Source: Pelagibacteraceae bacterium (GTDB taxonomy: Bacteria; Pseudomonadota; Alphaproteobacteria; HIMB59). Taken from it: DNA of 64,000 nt. The stretch spans positions 496,001 through 560,000 of the forward strand of contig BOYI01000001.1 in the NCBI GenBank assembly GCA_019651435.1. Direction: 5' to 3'. This document shows positions 11,673 to 22,922 of the stretch, piece after piece. A model generated the notes under the pieces. The model was given only the letters and a program-made list of their open reading frames with translations, was not told the DNA's origin and did no database searches. Every line of letters begins with the position of its first letter. Position 1 is the first letter of the stretch. The translations under genes were made by a program, and so were the position numbers.

Positions 11673-13646
11673 AAATTCTTTCTCAGTTAGAGTTCTAACT
11701 TTAAGTTCTTGAGCCTTTTTTAGTTTTGAACCTGGTTTTTCACCGTATACAAGATAATTTAATTTACTTGAAACATTGGAGGCTATTTTAAACCCCTTTT
11801 TCTTTGCAAGATCTTTTGCTCTATCTCTTGATAGTTCACTTAATGTTCCAGTAAATAAAATTGATTCATTTAAACTTCTATTATCATTTTTTATAATTTC
11901 TATATCTAAAAGATTTAAAATACTAATGGCTTCACTAAGTTGGTCTTTATTTTTGAAGTATTCGCTGAATGAATTAGTGGCCTTATTGCCTAATCCATCA
12001 ATATTTTCCAATTCTAAATTTAAATTTTTAGAAGAAATTAAACTTTAAAACTCTCTTTAGATTGAAAATAGTTAGCCAAGAGTTCAGAATTATTTTCACC
12101 AACATATCTTAGTCCTAATGAAAATATGAAACGAGACAATGTAGTTCTCTTGGATTTTTCTATTGAAAGAATTAAATTATCATAAGATTTTTGACCAAAT
12201 CCCTCTAAATCTATAATTTCATTTTTATATCTATCAAGTTTATAAATATCTAATTTTTTAGATATAAACTTTAATTCCATAAACTTTTCAATTTGTTTCT
12301 CTCCTAAACCATCAATATTCATTGCTTTTTTTGAAACAAAATGTTTTAAAGACTCAACATATTGATAGGGCATTTAGATCCTCCGTTACACCTTTGAACA
12401 GTTTCATTATTTAGCTTAATTATCTGAAATTTTCCACAAGGACATTTATTAGGGATTTTAAATTCTTTATAGTTTTTTTCTCTTTTAGATTTATCAACTT
12501 CTGAAATATATGGAATTACATCGCCAGCTCTTTTTACCCAAACTGAATCATTGATCCTAATATCCTTTTTCTTTATTTCGTCAAAGTTATGTAATGTAGC
12601 ATTTGAAACCATAACCCCTCCAATATTTATAGGGTTTAGTCTGGCCACAGGGGTAATTGCCCCAGTTCTGCCAACTTGAAGATCTATCTTTAAAACCTTA
12701 GTTAAGGCTTTTTCGGCATTAAACTTTGCAGCTAATGCCCATCTTGGATATTTTGAAGTATTTCCAAGATCAATTTGGTCTTTGATATTATTAACTTTAC
12801 CACCATTCCATCAATATCGAATGGAATTTCATTTCTAATTTTTTCAATTTCATTGATGTAAATATTAATTTTTTCAAAGTTATTAAATTTTTTGGATAGG
12901 TTTGAGAGTAGAAACTCATTTTTTGAACAAAACTCAAGAAAACTTTCATATGAGATAAATTCATTATCATTTGAAATATGTCCATATCCATGAGGGATAA
13001 ATCTCAAAGGTCGATTTTCAGTTATGTTATTATCGATTTGTCTTAAAGATCCTGATGCAGCATTTCTAGGATTTGAAAATTGTGATTTTTCTTCAAGTTG
13101 CTGATTAAGTAAATTAAAATCCTCCCTGTTGAAAAAAACTTCACCTCTAATTTCAATTAAATCTGATTTACAGTATTTTAATTTTTTTGGTATGCCAATA
13201 ATGTTAGAAACATTTCTAGTAACATCTTCGCCTATAATACCATCCCCCCTTGTTAAAGATTTTACAAGTTTATTATTTTGATAGGTAAGAGAAAGGGATA
13301 CCCCATCTATTTTACAGTCAACAATAAATTCATTTTTAGAAATTTTCTTATTTAAAAAATTTTCAGCTTTATTAAAAAAATCTTTTAAATCATCTAAATT
13401 AAAACTATTTGCTAGTGATAACATTCGAGAAATATGTTTAATTTTTTTAAATTTTGAATTAGGTTTTGCTCCTACACCTAAGTCGTCTAATTCTAGAAAT
13501 TTTGGATTTTCTTGTAAAAATTTTTCATATTTAGATTTTAATCTATCATACTCAAGATCAGAGATTAAAGTCGTAGCATTATAGTAGGCATTGTTGTGTT
13601 CAGATAACTGTTCCTTTAACTCTAAAAATTTTTTTTTTAAAGACAT
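11655..13646 (-). CDS. ligA: NAD-dependent DNA ligase, several frameshifts
   Basis: LigA seals nicks using NAD, an essential replication function. The adenylation domain has the KxDG nucleophile in VDCKIDGVSLSLTY, RGEVFF, and NPRNAASGSLRQ. The OB-fold (VGRTGAITPVARLNPI) and the zinc finger (four Cys: CPCG, then RC and KCP) follow. Next are the helix-hairpin-helix region (NIDGLGEKQIEKF, LEGFGQKSY, LGLRYVGE) and a C-terminal BRCT domain (LFTGTLSELSRDRAKDL, SSKLNYLVYGEKPGSKLKK). Breaks lie near 12810, 12650, 12370 and 12030. The start ATG shares one base with the recN stop (TAATG). Confidence 0.95.
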
Positions 13647-15296
13647 TAAGATCCTTTTAGTAAATCCGATGCTACTTTTTTAGATTCATCTGTGATTTTA
13701 GCCCCACTAATTAAAGTAGCTATTTCTAAAATTCGATCTTTATCTGATAATTCTATAAGTTTGCTTTCAAGGTTTTCACCTTTTATTTCTTTAAATATTT
13801 TCCAATGTTTATCAGCTTTTGAGGCTACTTGAGCTGAGTGCGTAATAGCTATAATTTGATTATTCTTTGATAATTTCATAATTTTTTCAGATACATTGGA
13901 TGCTATTTTTCCACTTAATCCACTATCTACCTCATCAAAAATTAGAATTAAATCATTATCAAAATCTGCTGATAAAGATTTTATTATTAGCAAAAGTCTT
14001 GACAATTCTCCGCCTGAGGCAACTTTTTTTATAGAACTAAAATCTGCTTTTTTATTTGTTCTAAACTTTACTTCTAATTCATCTATTCCATCAATATTGA
14101 AGTTGTCTTCATCCAATTTTAGAAATTCAAAATGAAGTTCTCCTTGCTCTATATTCATATCTGGCAATTCTAAATTAATTTTTTTTGAAAGATTAATAGA
14201 GTGTTTTTGTCTTAATGAGGAAATTTTTTCTGCCTCTTGTATGAAAAAACCAAGGTCATCTTGGTACTTTTTATATTTTTTATTTCTTTTCTTTGTCAAA
14301 ATTTTGTAACTGGTTTATTTCTTCCTCAACCTCTTCATATTTTTCAGAAAGTTTATCAGGGTCTACATCAAAAAATTTTGATAGTTGCTGATATTGATAA
14401 ATCCTATCCTCTACATCATTGAAGTCTATTTCATTAAAATCAAATTTTTCAAAAGTATTATCTAAATCATTAATAAACTCTGTTATCTCTAATGCTGAGG
14501 AAGAAAATTTAGATGATAAATCTTCATAAGATTTATCAAATTCAGTTAATTTATTTATATTTTTCTCAATATCTGTAAGTAATCCGTTGTTATTAAAAGA
14601 ATTAATCAAATTTTTAAGTTCTGAGGTTAAATCAGCAATTTTTTTTGAATTTTTATTAAGATTTCTTTGATCGGAAAGTTTCTGATATTCATTCTTTTTT
14701 GGATTAAGTAATTTAATTTTTTTTATCTTAGAACTTAAAATCTCAATTTTTTCTTGGATGTTTTTTTCATTTAAAGCGTGATTAAAATATTCATCTTTAG
14801 AATTTTTAAGAATTTTAAATTTTTGTTTAAGTTCGCTTGTGTCTATAGACCCAGTTTTATCAATAAAATCTAAAAAATATTTATTATTATAAAGTTCTTG
14901 TTGTTCATAATTCTCTTGAAATTCAATTATATTGCCCAAAGTTTTTTTAACAGCAGTTAAAGACGTGATTTGATTATTTAAAAGTATTTTTGATTTTTGA
15001 TTAATATCAATTTGTCTTTCTACAATTAAATAATCATCTTCTATTTCTATATTTAAAGAGTCTAAGTTATTTTTAATTTTTTGATTAATTTCAAATACAG
15101 CTTTAATAGTTGTAATTTCATTATCTTTTAAATTATGATTTGAATTATTTTTACCCCCAAGGGCTAATTTTAAAGCATCTATAATAATTGATTTGCCAGC
15201 GCCAGTTTCACCAGTGAAAGTATTAAAACCTTTAATAAGATTTATAGATAGCTTCTTAATTAATAAAAAATTTCTTATTTCTAAAGAGACTAGCAT
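13646..15296 (-). CDS. recN: DNA repair protein RecN, one frameshift
   Basis: SMC-like ATPase for double-strand break repair. The N-terminal half has Walker A (TFTGETGAGKSIIIDALKLA) and a long coiled coil. The C-terminal half has the ABC signature VASGGELSRLLLIIKS, Walker B LILIFDEVDSGLSG and the switch AITHSAQVASKADKHW. The frame shifts once near 14285 in an A-rich stretch inside the coiled coil. The combined length of about 550 residues is normal. It lies between bamD (5-base gap) and ligA (TAATG overlap), a common alphaproteobacterial order. Confidence 0.95.
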
Positions 15297-15301
15297 AGAA
15301 A

Positions 15302-16168
15302 TTATTCAATTATTTGAATTTCAATATTTTCTTCTTCATTGTCATTTTTTATTAATCTTATGGGATTAAATTTTTCAAACCAACTTTCGTCGTCAGTTTC
15401 AATTTCTAATTCATTGATGATGTTATAAGATTTTTCATACCACTTACTTTTTGGGAAATTATATGCAAGAATTGCTGCATAATTTTTCGCAATTTCATCT
15501 TCTTTAATTGATTTATAAATATTGACTAATAAATAAAGAGTCTCATCTATCGATAAACTAGAACTATGATTTTCATAAATATCTTTTAAGTAAATTAGAG
15601 CACCATTAATATTTTTCTTTTCTAAGTAAAACTTAGCTGTAGAGAGTTTATTTATAGCAAGATTGTTGTCTATGATTTGAATTTTAGTAATAATATCAAT
15701 CTCATATTTGCTATTAGGAAAAGCGTTTAAAATAAAATTAAATTTATCCAAAGCGGTATAAGCATCTTTTTGGCTGTAGTCAGGCTTTTTAATTAAAACA
15801 TAATAAGTCATTGCCTCTAGATAATTTGCATAGACTATATCTTTGCTACCAGGGTAATATTTTTTGTAATTTTCGGCAAGTGCTCTTGTTTTTTCATAAT
15901 CCTTTTTAGAAAATTTATATAAGCATTTAATAACATACCTTTATTGGAATAAGGACTACTTGGAAATAAAGACTTCAAGTTTATCTAGCTCTATTAAAGC
16001 TAAATCATATTCACCTTGGCTTATGAATTTATTGGCATTTTCAAATAATTCAAAATCTTCTAATTTATTATTTTCATAAAGATTTTGATTTAAATCAAAA
16101 TCGCCCGTATCATTTGATGTACAAGAAACAAAAATAAATAAGGATAAAAGGCTCAGAATCAACTTCAT
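15302..16168 (-). CDS. bamD: Outer-membrane assembly lipoprotein BamD, frameshifted
   Basis: BamD/ComL family TPR lipoprotein, part of the BAM complex that inserts beta-barrel proteins. The N-terminus has a lipoprotein signal (MKLILSLLSLFIFVSC) with a lipobox Cys at residue 16. TPR-like helices follow (FENANKFISQGEYDLALIEL, EKTRALAENYKKYYPGSKDI, YANYLEAMTYYVLIKKPDYS). The region between 15812 and 15956 is split over frames by at least two indels, and the C-terminal 169 residues are open. The total of about 288 residues fits BamD. Neighbour recN is the usual alphaproteobacterial partner. Confidence 0.87.
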
Positions 16169-16172
16169 AACT

Positions 16173-16808
16173 ATGAATTATAGCTTCAGAAAAAAGAATA
16201 AAACAGTCAAATATCTAATAATTCACTATACGGGTATGATTGATTTTATTCAGCTTATAGAAAGTTAAATGACCTAAAATCAGAGGTTAGCTGCCATTAT
16301 TTAATATCAAGGGAAGGAAAAATTTATAATCTTTTGTGTCCTAAATTTAAAGGTTGGCATGCAGGAATATCAGAGTGGAAAAATGTAAAAAATTTGAATG
16401 ATTACTCTATTGGAATTGAGTTAGAAAACAAAGGGCATGAACATGGTTATACTAATTTCACCAATAGTCAGTACCATAAATTAAAAAAATTGATTAAATT
16501 TTTAAAATTTAATTACTTTATAAAAGATGAAGACATAATTTTTCATTCAGATATAGCTCCAAATAGAAAAAAAGATCCTGGAGAGAAATTTATAGTTAAG
16601 AAATTAGGAATAAAAAGATTCAATTTTCATCAAAGAAAAAACTTAGTATTAATGACTTTTAAAATTATATGGTTTTAGTCAGAATTATATTAAAATTCAT
16701 AAACCAGATTGTATTAAAGCAGTAAAGAGATCCCTAAATTATAAAACTATCGACTCTAGTATTTCTAAAAATTTTAAAAATAAATTTAATAATTTATTAT
16801 TTAAGTAA
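16173..16808 (+). CDS. ampD: AmpD-like N-acetylmuramoyl-L-alanine amidase, frameshifted
   Basis: Amidase_2 family zinc enzyme that cleaves the bond between MurNAc and the peptide, normally for peptidoglycan recycling. Zinc-site motifs are visible: KYLIIHYTGM (first His), CHYLISREG, GWHAGISEW, SIGIELENKG and FHSDIAPNRKKDPG (His and Asp). The frame shifts near 16253 (IISAYRKLND rejoins) and again near 16640. The tail YIKIHKPDCIKAVKRSLNYK resembles the C-terminal region of alphaproteobacterial homologs. There is no obvious signal peptide, which suggests a cytoplasmic AmpD. It precedes rnpB, a conserved position. Confidence 0.85.
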
Positions 16809-16821
16809 AAAATTATATCAT

Positions 16822-17163
16822 ATATTTGGGTAGTGAGCAGTCGCTTTGTTTTACAAAGAGGAAAGTCTGAGCTTGCGTAGAAAGTGATAACGGATAACAT
16901 CCGTCGGGGGTAACCCTAGGGAAAGTGCAGCAGAAAAAAACCGCCGAAAGGTAAGGGTGAAAAGGTGAGGTAAGAGCTTACCGGATGTATTAAATATCAT
17001 CGCAATATGCAAACCCTATCACAAGTAAGATCAAATAGAGGTTAAAACTTTTTCTACAGTTGACCTGGGTTGATCGCTGGAGCTTAATAGTAATATTAAG
17101 CCTAGATAAATGACTGCTAATTTTCAATAAAATTACAGAACTCAGCTTATAGCTACCCATATA
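16822..17163 (+). ncRNA. rnpB: RNase P RNA (type A)
   Basis: Catalytic RNA that trims tRNA 5' ends. Ends pair as P1 (TTTGGGTAG with CTACCCATA). The universally conserved P4 strands are present: GAGGAAAGTC at about 16858, and ACAGAACTCAGCTTATAG near the 3' end. CTGAG and CTCAG in P4 covary relative to the common CCGGG/CCCGG form, which supports a real structure. Other conserved parts are AGGGTGAAA, GGTAAGAGC, ACCGG and AGATCAAATAGAGG. The end boundaries are uncertain by a few bases. It lies between ampD and mraZ. Confidence 0.95.
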
Positions 17164-17166
17164 TTA

Positions 17167-17209
17167 TTTACATAATCCTTAAATTCCCATATAATCCCAT
17201 AAAATACCA
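17167..17209 (+). promoter_or_regulatory. Sigma-70-type promoter with three MraZ-type repeats
   Basis: TTTACA (17167-17172), a 17-base spacer and TATAAT (17190-17195) form a near-consensus promoter directly before mraZ. The repeats TCCCA (17185-17189), TCCCA (17195-17199) and TACCA (17205-17209) are spaced exactly 10 bases apart. On the minus strand they read TGGTA-N5-TGGGA-N5-TGGGA, which matches the known MraZ target of TGGGN repeats with five-base spacers. The -10 box lies between the first two repeats, so bound MraZ would block polymerase. This supports autorepression of the dcw operon; the functional claim is inference. Confidence 0.65.
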
Positions 17210-17625
17210 TGATTATGTTTTTATCATCTTTTTTTGGAATTATTGATAGTAAAAATAGAATTGCTATTCCCTCTTCTTATAGAGCTACAATTAAAGAAAC
17301 TAAGGAAAAAGTATACCTATTCAAAAGTTTAAAATATCCCTGCTTAGAAATTCATCTAGCTTCAAAGATCAATTCGCTTGTTAAAAGTTTTGATGAAAAA
17401 GACTTTTTTTCAAAAAAAAATGATCATTTTAAAACTGCAATTTTGTCTGATCTTGAGGAAATTAACATCGACAATGATGGTAGATTTACACTGAGAGAAA
17501 CACACCAATTATTTTCAAAAATAAAAAAAGAAATTTTATTCATCGGTAAAGGAAATCATTTTGAGATTTGGCAGCAGGACTTAGGTGAAAAACATAAATT
17601 TGAGTCTAGGAAAAAGTTTAAATGA
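17209..17625 (+). CDS. mraZ: Transcriptional regulator MraZ
   Basis: First gene of the dcw cluster; MraZ is a DNA-binding AbrB-fold repressor of its own operon. The 138 residues are near the family length. The two repeated modules appear as GIIDSKNRIAIPSSYRATIK and EEINIDNDGRFTLRE, each with the DxxGR/DxKxR core. A second in-frame ATG lies at 17215. A start at either ATG would leave a leader of only about 7 or 13 bases from the predicted transcription start. The stop overlaps the rsmH start (ATGA). Confidence 0.92.
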   Translation: MIMFLSSFFGIIDSKNRIAIPSSYRATIKETKEKVYLFKSLKYPCLEIHLASKINSLVKSFDEKDFFSKKNDHFKTAILSDLEEINIDNDGRFTLRETHQLFSKIKKEILFIGKGNHFEIWQQDLGEKHKFESRKKFK

Positions 17626-18529
17626 TTACCAATGTGCATAAACCAATCATGGTAAAGGAGATATCATCATTTTTGAATAATGATAAAGAGCTATCAATTC
17701 TCGATTGCACATTTGGTGGAGGGGGGCCATACCATAAGCTTTTTGGACCTAGGACATAGAGTTACGGCAATTGATGAGGATTTAAAAGCACAAGAAATAG
17801 CAAAAGATCTTAGAGCTACAATTCAATAAATTTAATTTTTTTAAAATGAATTTTAAAGATCTTGAAAAAATAGAAGAAGATTATTTAAAAAATAAATTTG
17901 ATTTTATTTTATTAGATCTAGGTTTTTCTTCTAATCAGCTTGAAGATGCTCAAATAGGAATATCTTTTAAAGTGGACTCTCAGCTTAATATGAATTATTT
18001 AAACTCTGGTTTCACTGCCTATGACATTGTAAATAATTATTCTGAGGAAGAACTATCTAGGGTTTTTGCAGACTATGGTGAGATTAAACAATCATTAAAA
18101 CTTGCAAAATTTATTGTAAGAACAAGACAAGATAAGTCTATAAATACTAATTTTGACCTTATAGAAGTTTTAAGAGGTAGCGGAGTTAACTTTAGATCTA
18201 AGAAAATTCATTTTGCCACTCAAGCTTTCCAAGCACTTAGAATTGAGTGTAATAAAGAGCTTGAGAATTTGAATATTTTTCTTGAAAAAGTTTATAACTA
18301 TTTAAATAAAGATGGAATATTGGCTATTATTTCATTCCACAGTCTTGAAGATAGAATTGTAAAAAATTATTTTAAATCCAATTCTTTCAAAAAAGATAAT
18401 TTTAAAAATCAATTAAATTGGGGATTTGAAATACTCACAAAGAGGCCAATTACGCCAAATCAAATAGAAATAAAGAATAATCCGCGTTCTAGGTCGTCTA
18501 AATTAAGAGTTGGAAGGTTTGTTAATTGA
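17622..18529 (+). CDS. rsmH: 16S rRNA m4C1402 methyltransferase RsmH, frameshifted
   Basis: SAM-dependent methyltransferase (formerly MraW) that modifies C1402 in the ribosomal P site. The N-terminus MITNVHKPIMVKEISSFLNN and SAM motif ILDCTFGGGG are in the first frame. Shifts near 17735 and 17825 separate it from the open remainder, with FDFILLDLGFSSNQL, KIHFATQAFQALRIECNKEL, LAIISFHSLEDRIVKNYF and NPRSRSSKLRVG. All family motifs are in order. The start overlaps the mraZ stop, and the stop overlaps a TTG start for ftsL. Confidence 0.94.
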
Positions 18530-18822
18530 TAAAGACAATATCTAAATTTGCAATTTTAATAATATTTATTTTCATTTTTCTCTATTTTAAAAATTACACA
18601 AAAATAATCAAAAATGAGTTACAAAATTTGAAAAATGATTATGAAAAAAATTTTCAAATTTATCTAAAAAGAGAAGTTCAGTTGTCCAAAATGCTTAACC
18701 AATTTGAATATGAGAGTTTAGATGAAAATTTAGCTTTCAATGAAAGAATTATAAAATTTGATAGAGGTATTGATAGTGATTTCACACTAATAATGGTTGG
18801 TTATGATAAACCTCAGCAATGA
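18526..18822 (+). CDS. ftsL: Cell division protein FtsL
   Basis: Small bitopic division protein that, with FtsB/FtsQ, activates FtsI and FtsW. It has 98 residues: a short N-terminus, one transmembrane helix (FAILIIFIFIFLYF, residues 8-21) and a periplasmic coiled coil. Sequence conservation is low in this family, so the call rests on topology, size and position between rsmH and ftsI. The start is TTG overlapping the rsmH stop (TTGA). It overlaps the ftsI start by up to 26 bases. Confidence 0.8.
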   Translation: MIKTISKFAILIIFIFIFLYFKNYTKIIKNELQNLKNDYEKNFQIYLKREVQLSKMLNQFEYESLDENLAFNERIIKFDRGIDSDFTLIMVGYDKPQQ

Positions 18823-20265
18823 AACTGACTATAAATTAATTTTTAAAACTAAAAATCTTTATAATTTTTTCTTTATATTGACCATTGCTTTATTTGTTGG
18901 AGTCTTTTTAAAAATTTCTAATTTATCAATCCAAGAAAAAAATAATGAAATTAATATTGTATCTGAAAAACTTTCAAAAAAATTTTTACCAACGATATTT
19001 GATACAAATGGTAACAGATTAGCTTATTCTGATTTCAATTTTTCAATAAAAGAATTTAAAGTTAATAATAAATTTAAAAATATTTAGAAAGAGATGCATC
19101 CAATAATCAAATAAAAGAGTCATTATTTTTTGGTAATCCTAATATAAAATTTGAAAAAATTTTAACTCGTAAATATCCATTTAATAAAATTTTATCAAAT
19201 ACTTTGGGACAAGTAGATATTGATCATAAAGGAATTTCTCTTTTTGAAAAAAATTTAAATAAAACTAATGAAGATTTAATTTTAGGAATAGACATAGATA
19301 TTCAAAAAAAAGTTTATGAGATATTAAGTAAAGAAATAAAATTTTTAGAACCTGATTACAGCTTAAGTGTTATTGTTGATTTATCAAAAGAAGAAATTCT
19401 AAGTAATGTTTTTATTGACAATAGAGAGGAAAAATTTGATGAGTCGCTCATGCCAATTAAAGATCTGTTATTTGAATTTGGTTCTGTTTTCAAACCCTTT
19501 ACTGTTTATTCTGCTCTAAAAAATAAAAAAATAGATTTAAATGAATTTTTTGATGTTGATCAGCCAGTATATATTGGATCTAAATTAATTGATGATTACC
19601 CAAGGAATAGTAATTCACCATTACAGGTTAAAGATATTTTAAAAAACTCATCAAATCGTGGAGCTATACTAATTCGAAGAAAACTCGATTGTCAGAAAGA
19701 GTTTAAAAATGATTTTTCCAATTTAGGGCTTTTGGAAAATGTTTCTGTTGGATTTAATTTAATATCTAAAGACCCAGAGTTAAATAACTTTAGAGGGGCT
19801 TATTGTGATAATTTTCCTTATGGCTATGGTATGGCGATTTCTCCAATTCAATTAATTAATGCTTATGGAAAAATAGTCACCGGTAGAGATCAGTTTATGG
19901 CTTCATTTGAAAAGAAGTCGATAAATAATTTAAATGAGTTTAATAACGTATCTACATCATTAAATAAATTATTATTCTATGCTAACGAAACATCTGAAGA
20001 ACTATATGAAAATTTTTTAGTTGCTGGAAAAACAGGAACTGCCGACACAGGTGATAAGACATCTCAAAATGTAGCTTATGTCAGCTATTTTCCATATAAT
20101 GATCCTAAATATCTAAGTCTAACCTTTATGTCTAATCCAAAAAATAAATATGGACCATATATGACTGCTGGAAATACAGTTAAACCAGTTTTTTTTAATA
20201 TTTTAAAAGAAATTTATGTAAATCTTGACCTTTCTATTCTTGATATCAAAGGCACTGATATATGA
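18797..20265 (+). CDS. ftsI: Septal transpeptidase FtsI (PBP3), one frameshift
   Basis: Class B penicillin-binding protein that crosslinks septal peptidoglycan. One N-terminal membrane helix (FFFILTIALFVGVFLKI), a dimerisation domain (PTIFDTNGNRLAYSD) and the transpeptidase domain follow. Catalytic motifs are SxxK in FGSVFKPFT, SxN in KNSSNRG and KTGT in AGKTGTAD. One shift near 19087 splits the gene, and the second part reads from about 19090 to the stop. The start may be 18797 or 18803. At about 490 residues it is shorter than E. coli FtsI but complete in its core. The stop overlaps murE (ATGA). Confidence 0.94.
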
Positions 20266-21644
20266 ATGAATTAAAAACACTTCAAGCTAAGGGATTTAAA
20301 ATTGTATCTAATTGGCAGGAGTGTAATTCTAAATCTATTTTCTTTTTAAATACATTAAATTTAGAAGATTTTGATAAATATCAAAAATTAGCTATCAAAA
20401 AAAAATGCACTCATATAATTGCTAATTCTTCTATAAAGAAACACAATGAAATTAAAAATATTAAGTACTATTACATCAATGTTCAAAAAGATTTATTCAA
20501 AATAAAAAAAATATTTTTTGGTATAGATAAATTAAAAATTATTTTTTTAACAGGTACAAATGGAAAAACCTCCATTGCTTATGGCTCACATCTTTTATTT
20601 TCTATTAATGGAATACCCAGCTGTTATTTAGGTACAATTGGATTTTTTATTAATGGAAATAAAATTAAAAATCTTCCCAATACTACACCTTCTTATTTGG
20701 AATTATCATCTTTGCTTCATGAGGCTACAAAACAAAAAATAAAATATGCATTTATAGAGGCTTCTAGTATTGGTTTTAAAGAGGGAAGACTAGGGGACTT
20801 AAAATTTGATCTCTGTTATTTAACAAATCTTCAATCAGATCACTTAGATTATCATAAAAATATTAAAAATTATCATCAATCTAAAATTGATATGATTAAT
20901 GTTCATTCAAAAATCAATTCAAAGTTATTAATTCAAGATAAAAATATTCAAAAAAAATTTTCAAACTTTAAGAATAAAAATAAATTTTTAGATGATTTTA
21001 TAAAACATCATAAATTTAGTATAGAAAGAAAAAATTTAAATTCTTTTTCAATTAAAACTAGTTTTAAAACTTACTCCATTAACACAATTAATGATTTTAT
21101 GATTAAAAATTTTATATCCATGTTACATATTTATTTTGTTTTTCACCAAAAATTACCTCAGAAAATAAATACTAAGATATTTCCAGATGGAAGATCCCAG
21201 ATAATTTATAATAAAAATAAGAAGATCATATTAATCGATTATGCTCATACTAAAGAAGCTTTTGAAAATTTATTATCCAATCTCCCAAAAGAAATAGATC
21301 ATAAAATTATTATTTTTGGTTGTGGGGGCGATAGGGATAAAACCAAAAGAGCTAAAATGGCAAAAATAGCATCTAAATATACAGATATCCAAATAATCAC
21401 TGATGATAACCCTAGAAACGAAAACCCATCAGATATCAGAAGAATTCTTATTGAATATTCATCAAATCCCTTAGAGATACCATCTAGAAAAAAAGCAATT
21501 GAAAGAGGTGTTAAACTTCTAAAAATCAATAAAGGACTTTTAATAATAGCAGGCAAAGGACATGAAAATAACCAGATTTATAAAGATAAAATTTTTACTT
21601 TTAATGATCGTCTGGTAGCAAAATCATATGCAAAATATCTTTAA
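20262..21644 (+). CDS. murE: UDP-MurNAc-L-Ala-D-Glu:meso-DAP ligase
   Basis: Mur ligase adding meso-diaminopimelate to the peptidoglycan stem. The 460 residues are intact. P-loop FLTGTNGKTSIAYG, substrate motif LTNLQSDHLDYH, and the DNPR specificity motif in ITDDNPRNENPSDIRR are all visible. The DNPR motif marks meso-DAP rather than lysine specificity. The C-terminal ligase domain has IDYAHTKEAFENLL and IAGKGHENNQI. It overlaps ftsI by four bases, and murF starts 17 bases before its end. Confidence 0.96.
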   Translation: MNELKTLQAKGFKIVSNWQECNSKSIFFLNTLNLEDFDKYQKLAIKKKCTHIIANSSIKKHNEIKNIKYYYINVQKDLFKIKKIFFGIDKLKIIFLTGTNGKTSIAYGSHLLFSINGIPSCYLGTIGFFINGNKIKNLPNTTPSYLELSSLLHEATKQKIKYAFIEASSIGFKEGRLGDLKFDLCYLTNLQSDHLDYHKNIKNYHQSKIDMINVHSKINSKLLIQDKNIQKKFSNFKNKNKFLDDFIKHHKFSIERKNLNSFSIKTSFKTYSINTINDFMIKNFISMLHIYFVFHQKLPQKINTKIFPDGRSQIIYNKNKKIILIDYAHTKEAFENLLSNLPKEIDHKIIIFGCGGDRDKTKRAKMAKIASKYTDIQIITDDNPRNENPSDIRRILIEYSSNPLEIPSRKKAIERGVKLLKINKGLLIIAGKGHENNQIYKDKIFTFNDRLVAKSYAKYL

Positions 21645-22922
21645 AAAAATAATACAAGCTAAAGACAAATATAATTCTTCAATTGTATTTGATTCAAGAT
21701 TAATAAAAAAAATGATATTTTTATTGGTCTAAAATCAAATAATAGAGATGGAAACCTTTTTGCCTTAGATGCAATTAAAAAAGGAGCTATTTTTGCTATC
21801 GTTGATAACAATAAATTAGCTCATGAAAATATTATTTACACTAAAAGTGTTCAATCATTCATAAAAAAATTTACTAAATTTTTATTAGGTATCTATAAGG
21901 GAAAAATTATTGCTATATCAGGGTCAGTTGGCAAGACAACTACAAAAGAAAATATTTTTCACATTTTGAATAACAATCAATTTAAGACATATCGTTCTTT
22001 TAAAAATTTTAACAATATTCTTGGTCTTCAATTTTCAATTATGAATATGGATATCGATAGCAAATTTGCTGTATTTGAATTAGGTATTAATGCACCAAAA
22101 GAAATGGATAATTTAATTAAAATTCTTCAACCCCATTACTCTCTACTAACTTCTATAGAAGACTCGCACATAGGAAATTTTAAAAATTTTTCTAATTTAT
22201 TTGCAAATAAAATTAAAATTTTTAATTCAAGAAGATTAATAAAAGGTCTTATTAATATAAGAAATGATAATTTTCAATTACCAAAAAAAATTACAAATAA
22301 AGTAAAAAGGATAAATTTAGAAAATTTAAATATTAAATCTCGTAAACAAGATATTTTCGTTATTTCCTTTAAAAATAATAATAGTTATCAAAAAATATAT
22401 TCTGATAAAGATGGTATATTCTCTGAAACAGCTGTCATTTCTTTTTTATTTTTAAAGTTATTCATAAGAAAATTTTCAAATAAGAAATTCTTTTATAAAG
22501 AAGCCATTCTCGACTCTAGAGGGAATGTTGTAAACAAGCGCTATAAAGATAAAATTATTAAAGTATATGATCATAGTTATAATGCCAGTCCATATTCATT
22601 GAAAAAACAAATAATTCACTTTGATAACCTTAAAGTTACAAAAAAATTGTGCATCATAGGATCTATTAAAGAATTAGGAAATCATACTGAAAAATATCAC
22701 CGTGCCTTACTCGAAGATATCAAAGATCTAAAAGTAAAAAGAATAATTTTAATTGGAGAAGAGTTTTTTAAGTTAAGATCATCATATAAAACCTATAATT
22801 TTTATAAATCCTATAAGAATTATATTAATTTGATGAAAAAAGATCTTGAATATGGAAAAAATATCTTCGTAATGGGTTCAAGACTAAATAATTTAGATAA
22901 AGTTATCCAAAATATATGTTAA
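21628..22922 (+). CDS. murF: UDP-MurNAc-tripeptide D-Ala-D-Ala ligase MurF, one frameshift
   Basis: Last cytoplasmic Mur ligase, adding D-Ala-D-Ala. The start ATG (MQNIFKKIIQ) lies inside the murE tail. One shift near 21715 in an A run breaks the N-terminal domain (VFDSRLIKK then DIFIGLKSNNRDGNLFALDA). The rest has the P-loop AISGSVGKTTTKENI, FNNILGLQFSI, ELGINAPKEMDNL and DHSYNASPYSLKKQI. It is slightly short for MurF, with a reduced C-terminal domain. Its stop overlaps the mraY start. Confidence 0.93.
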
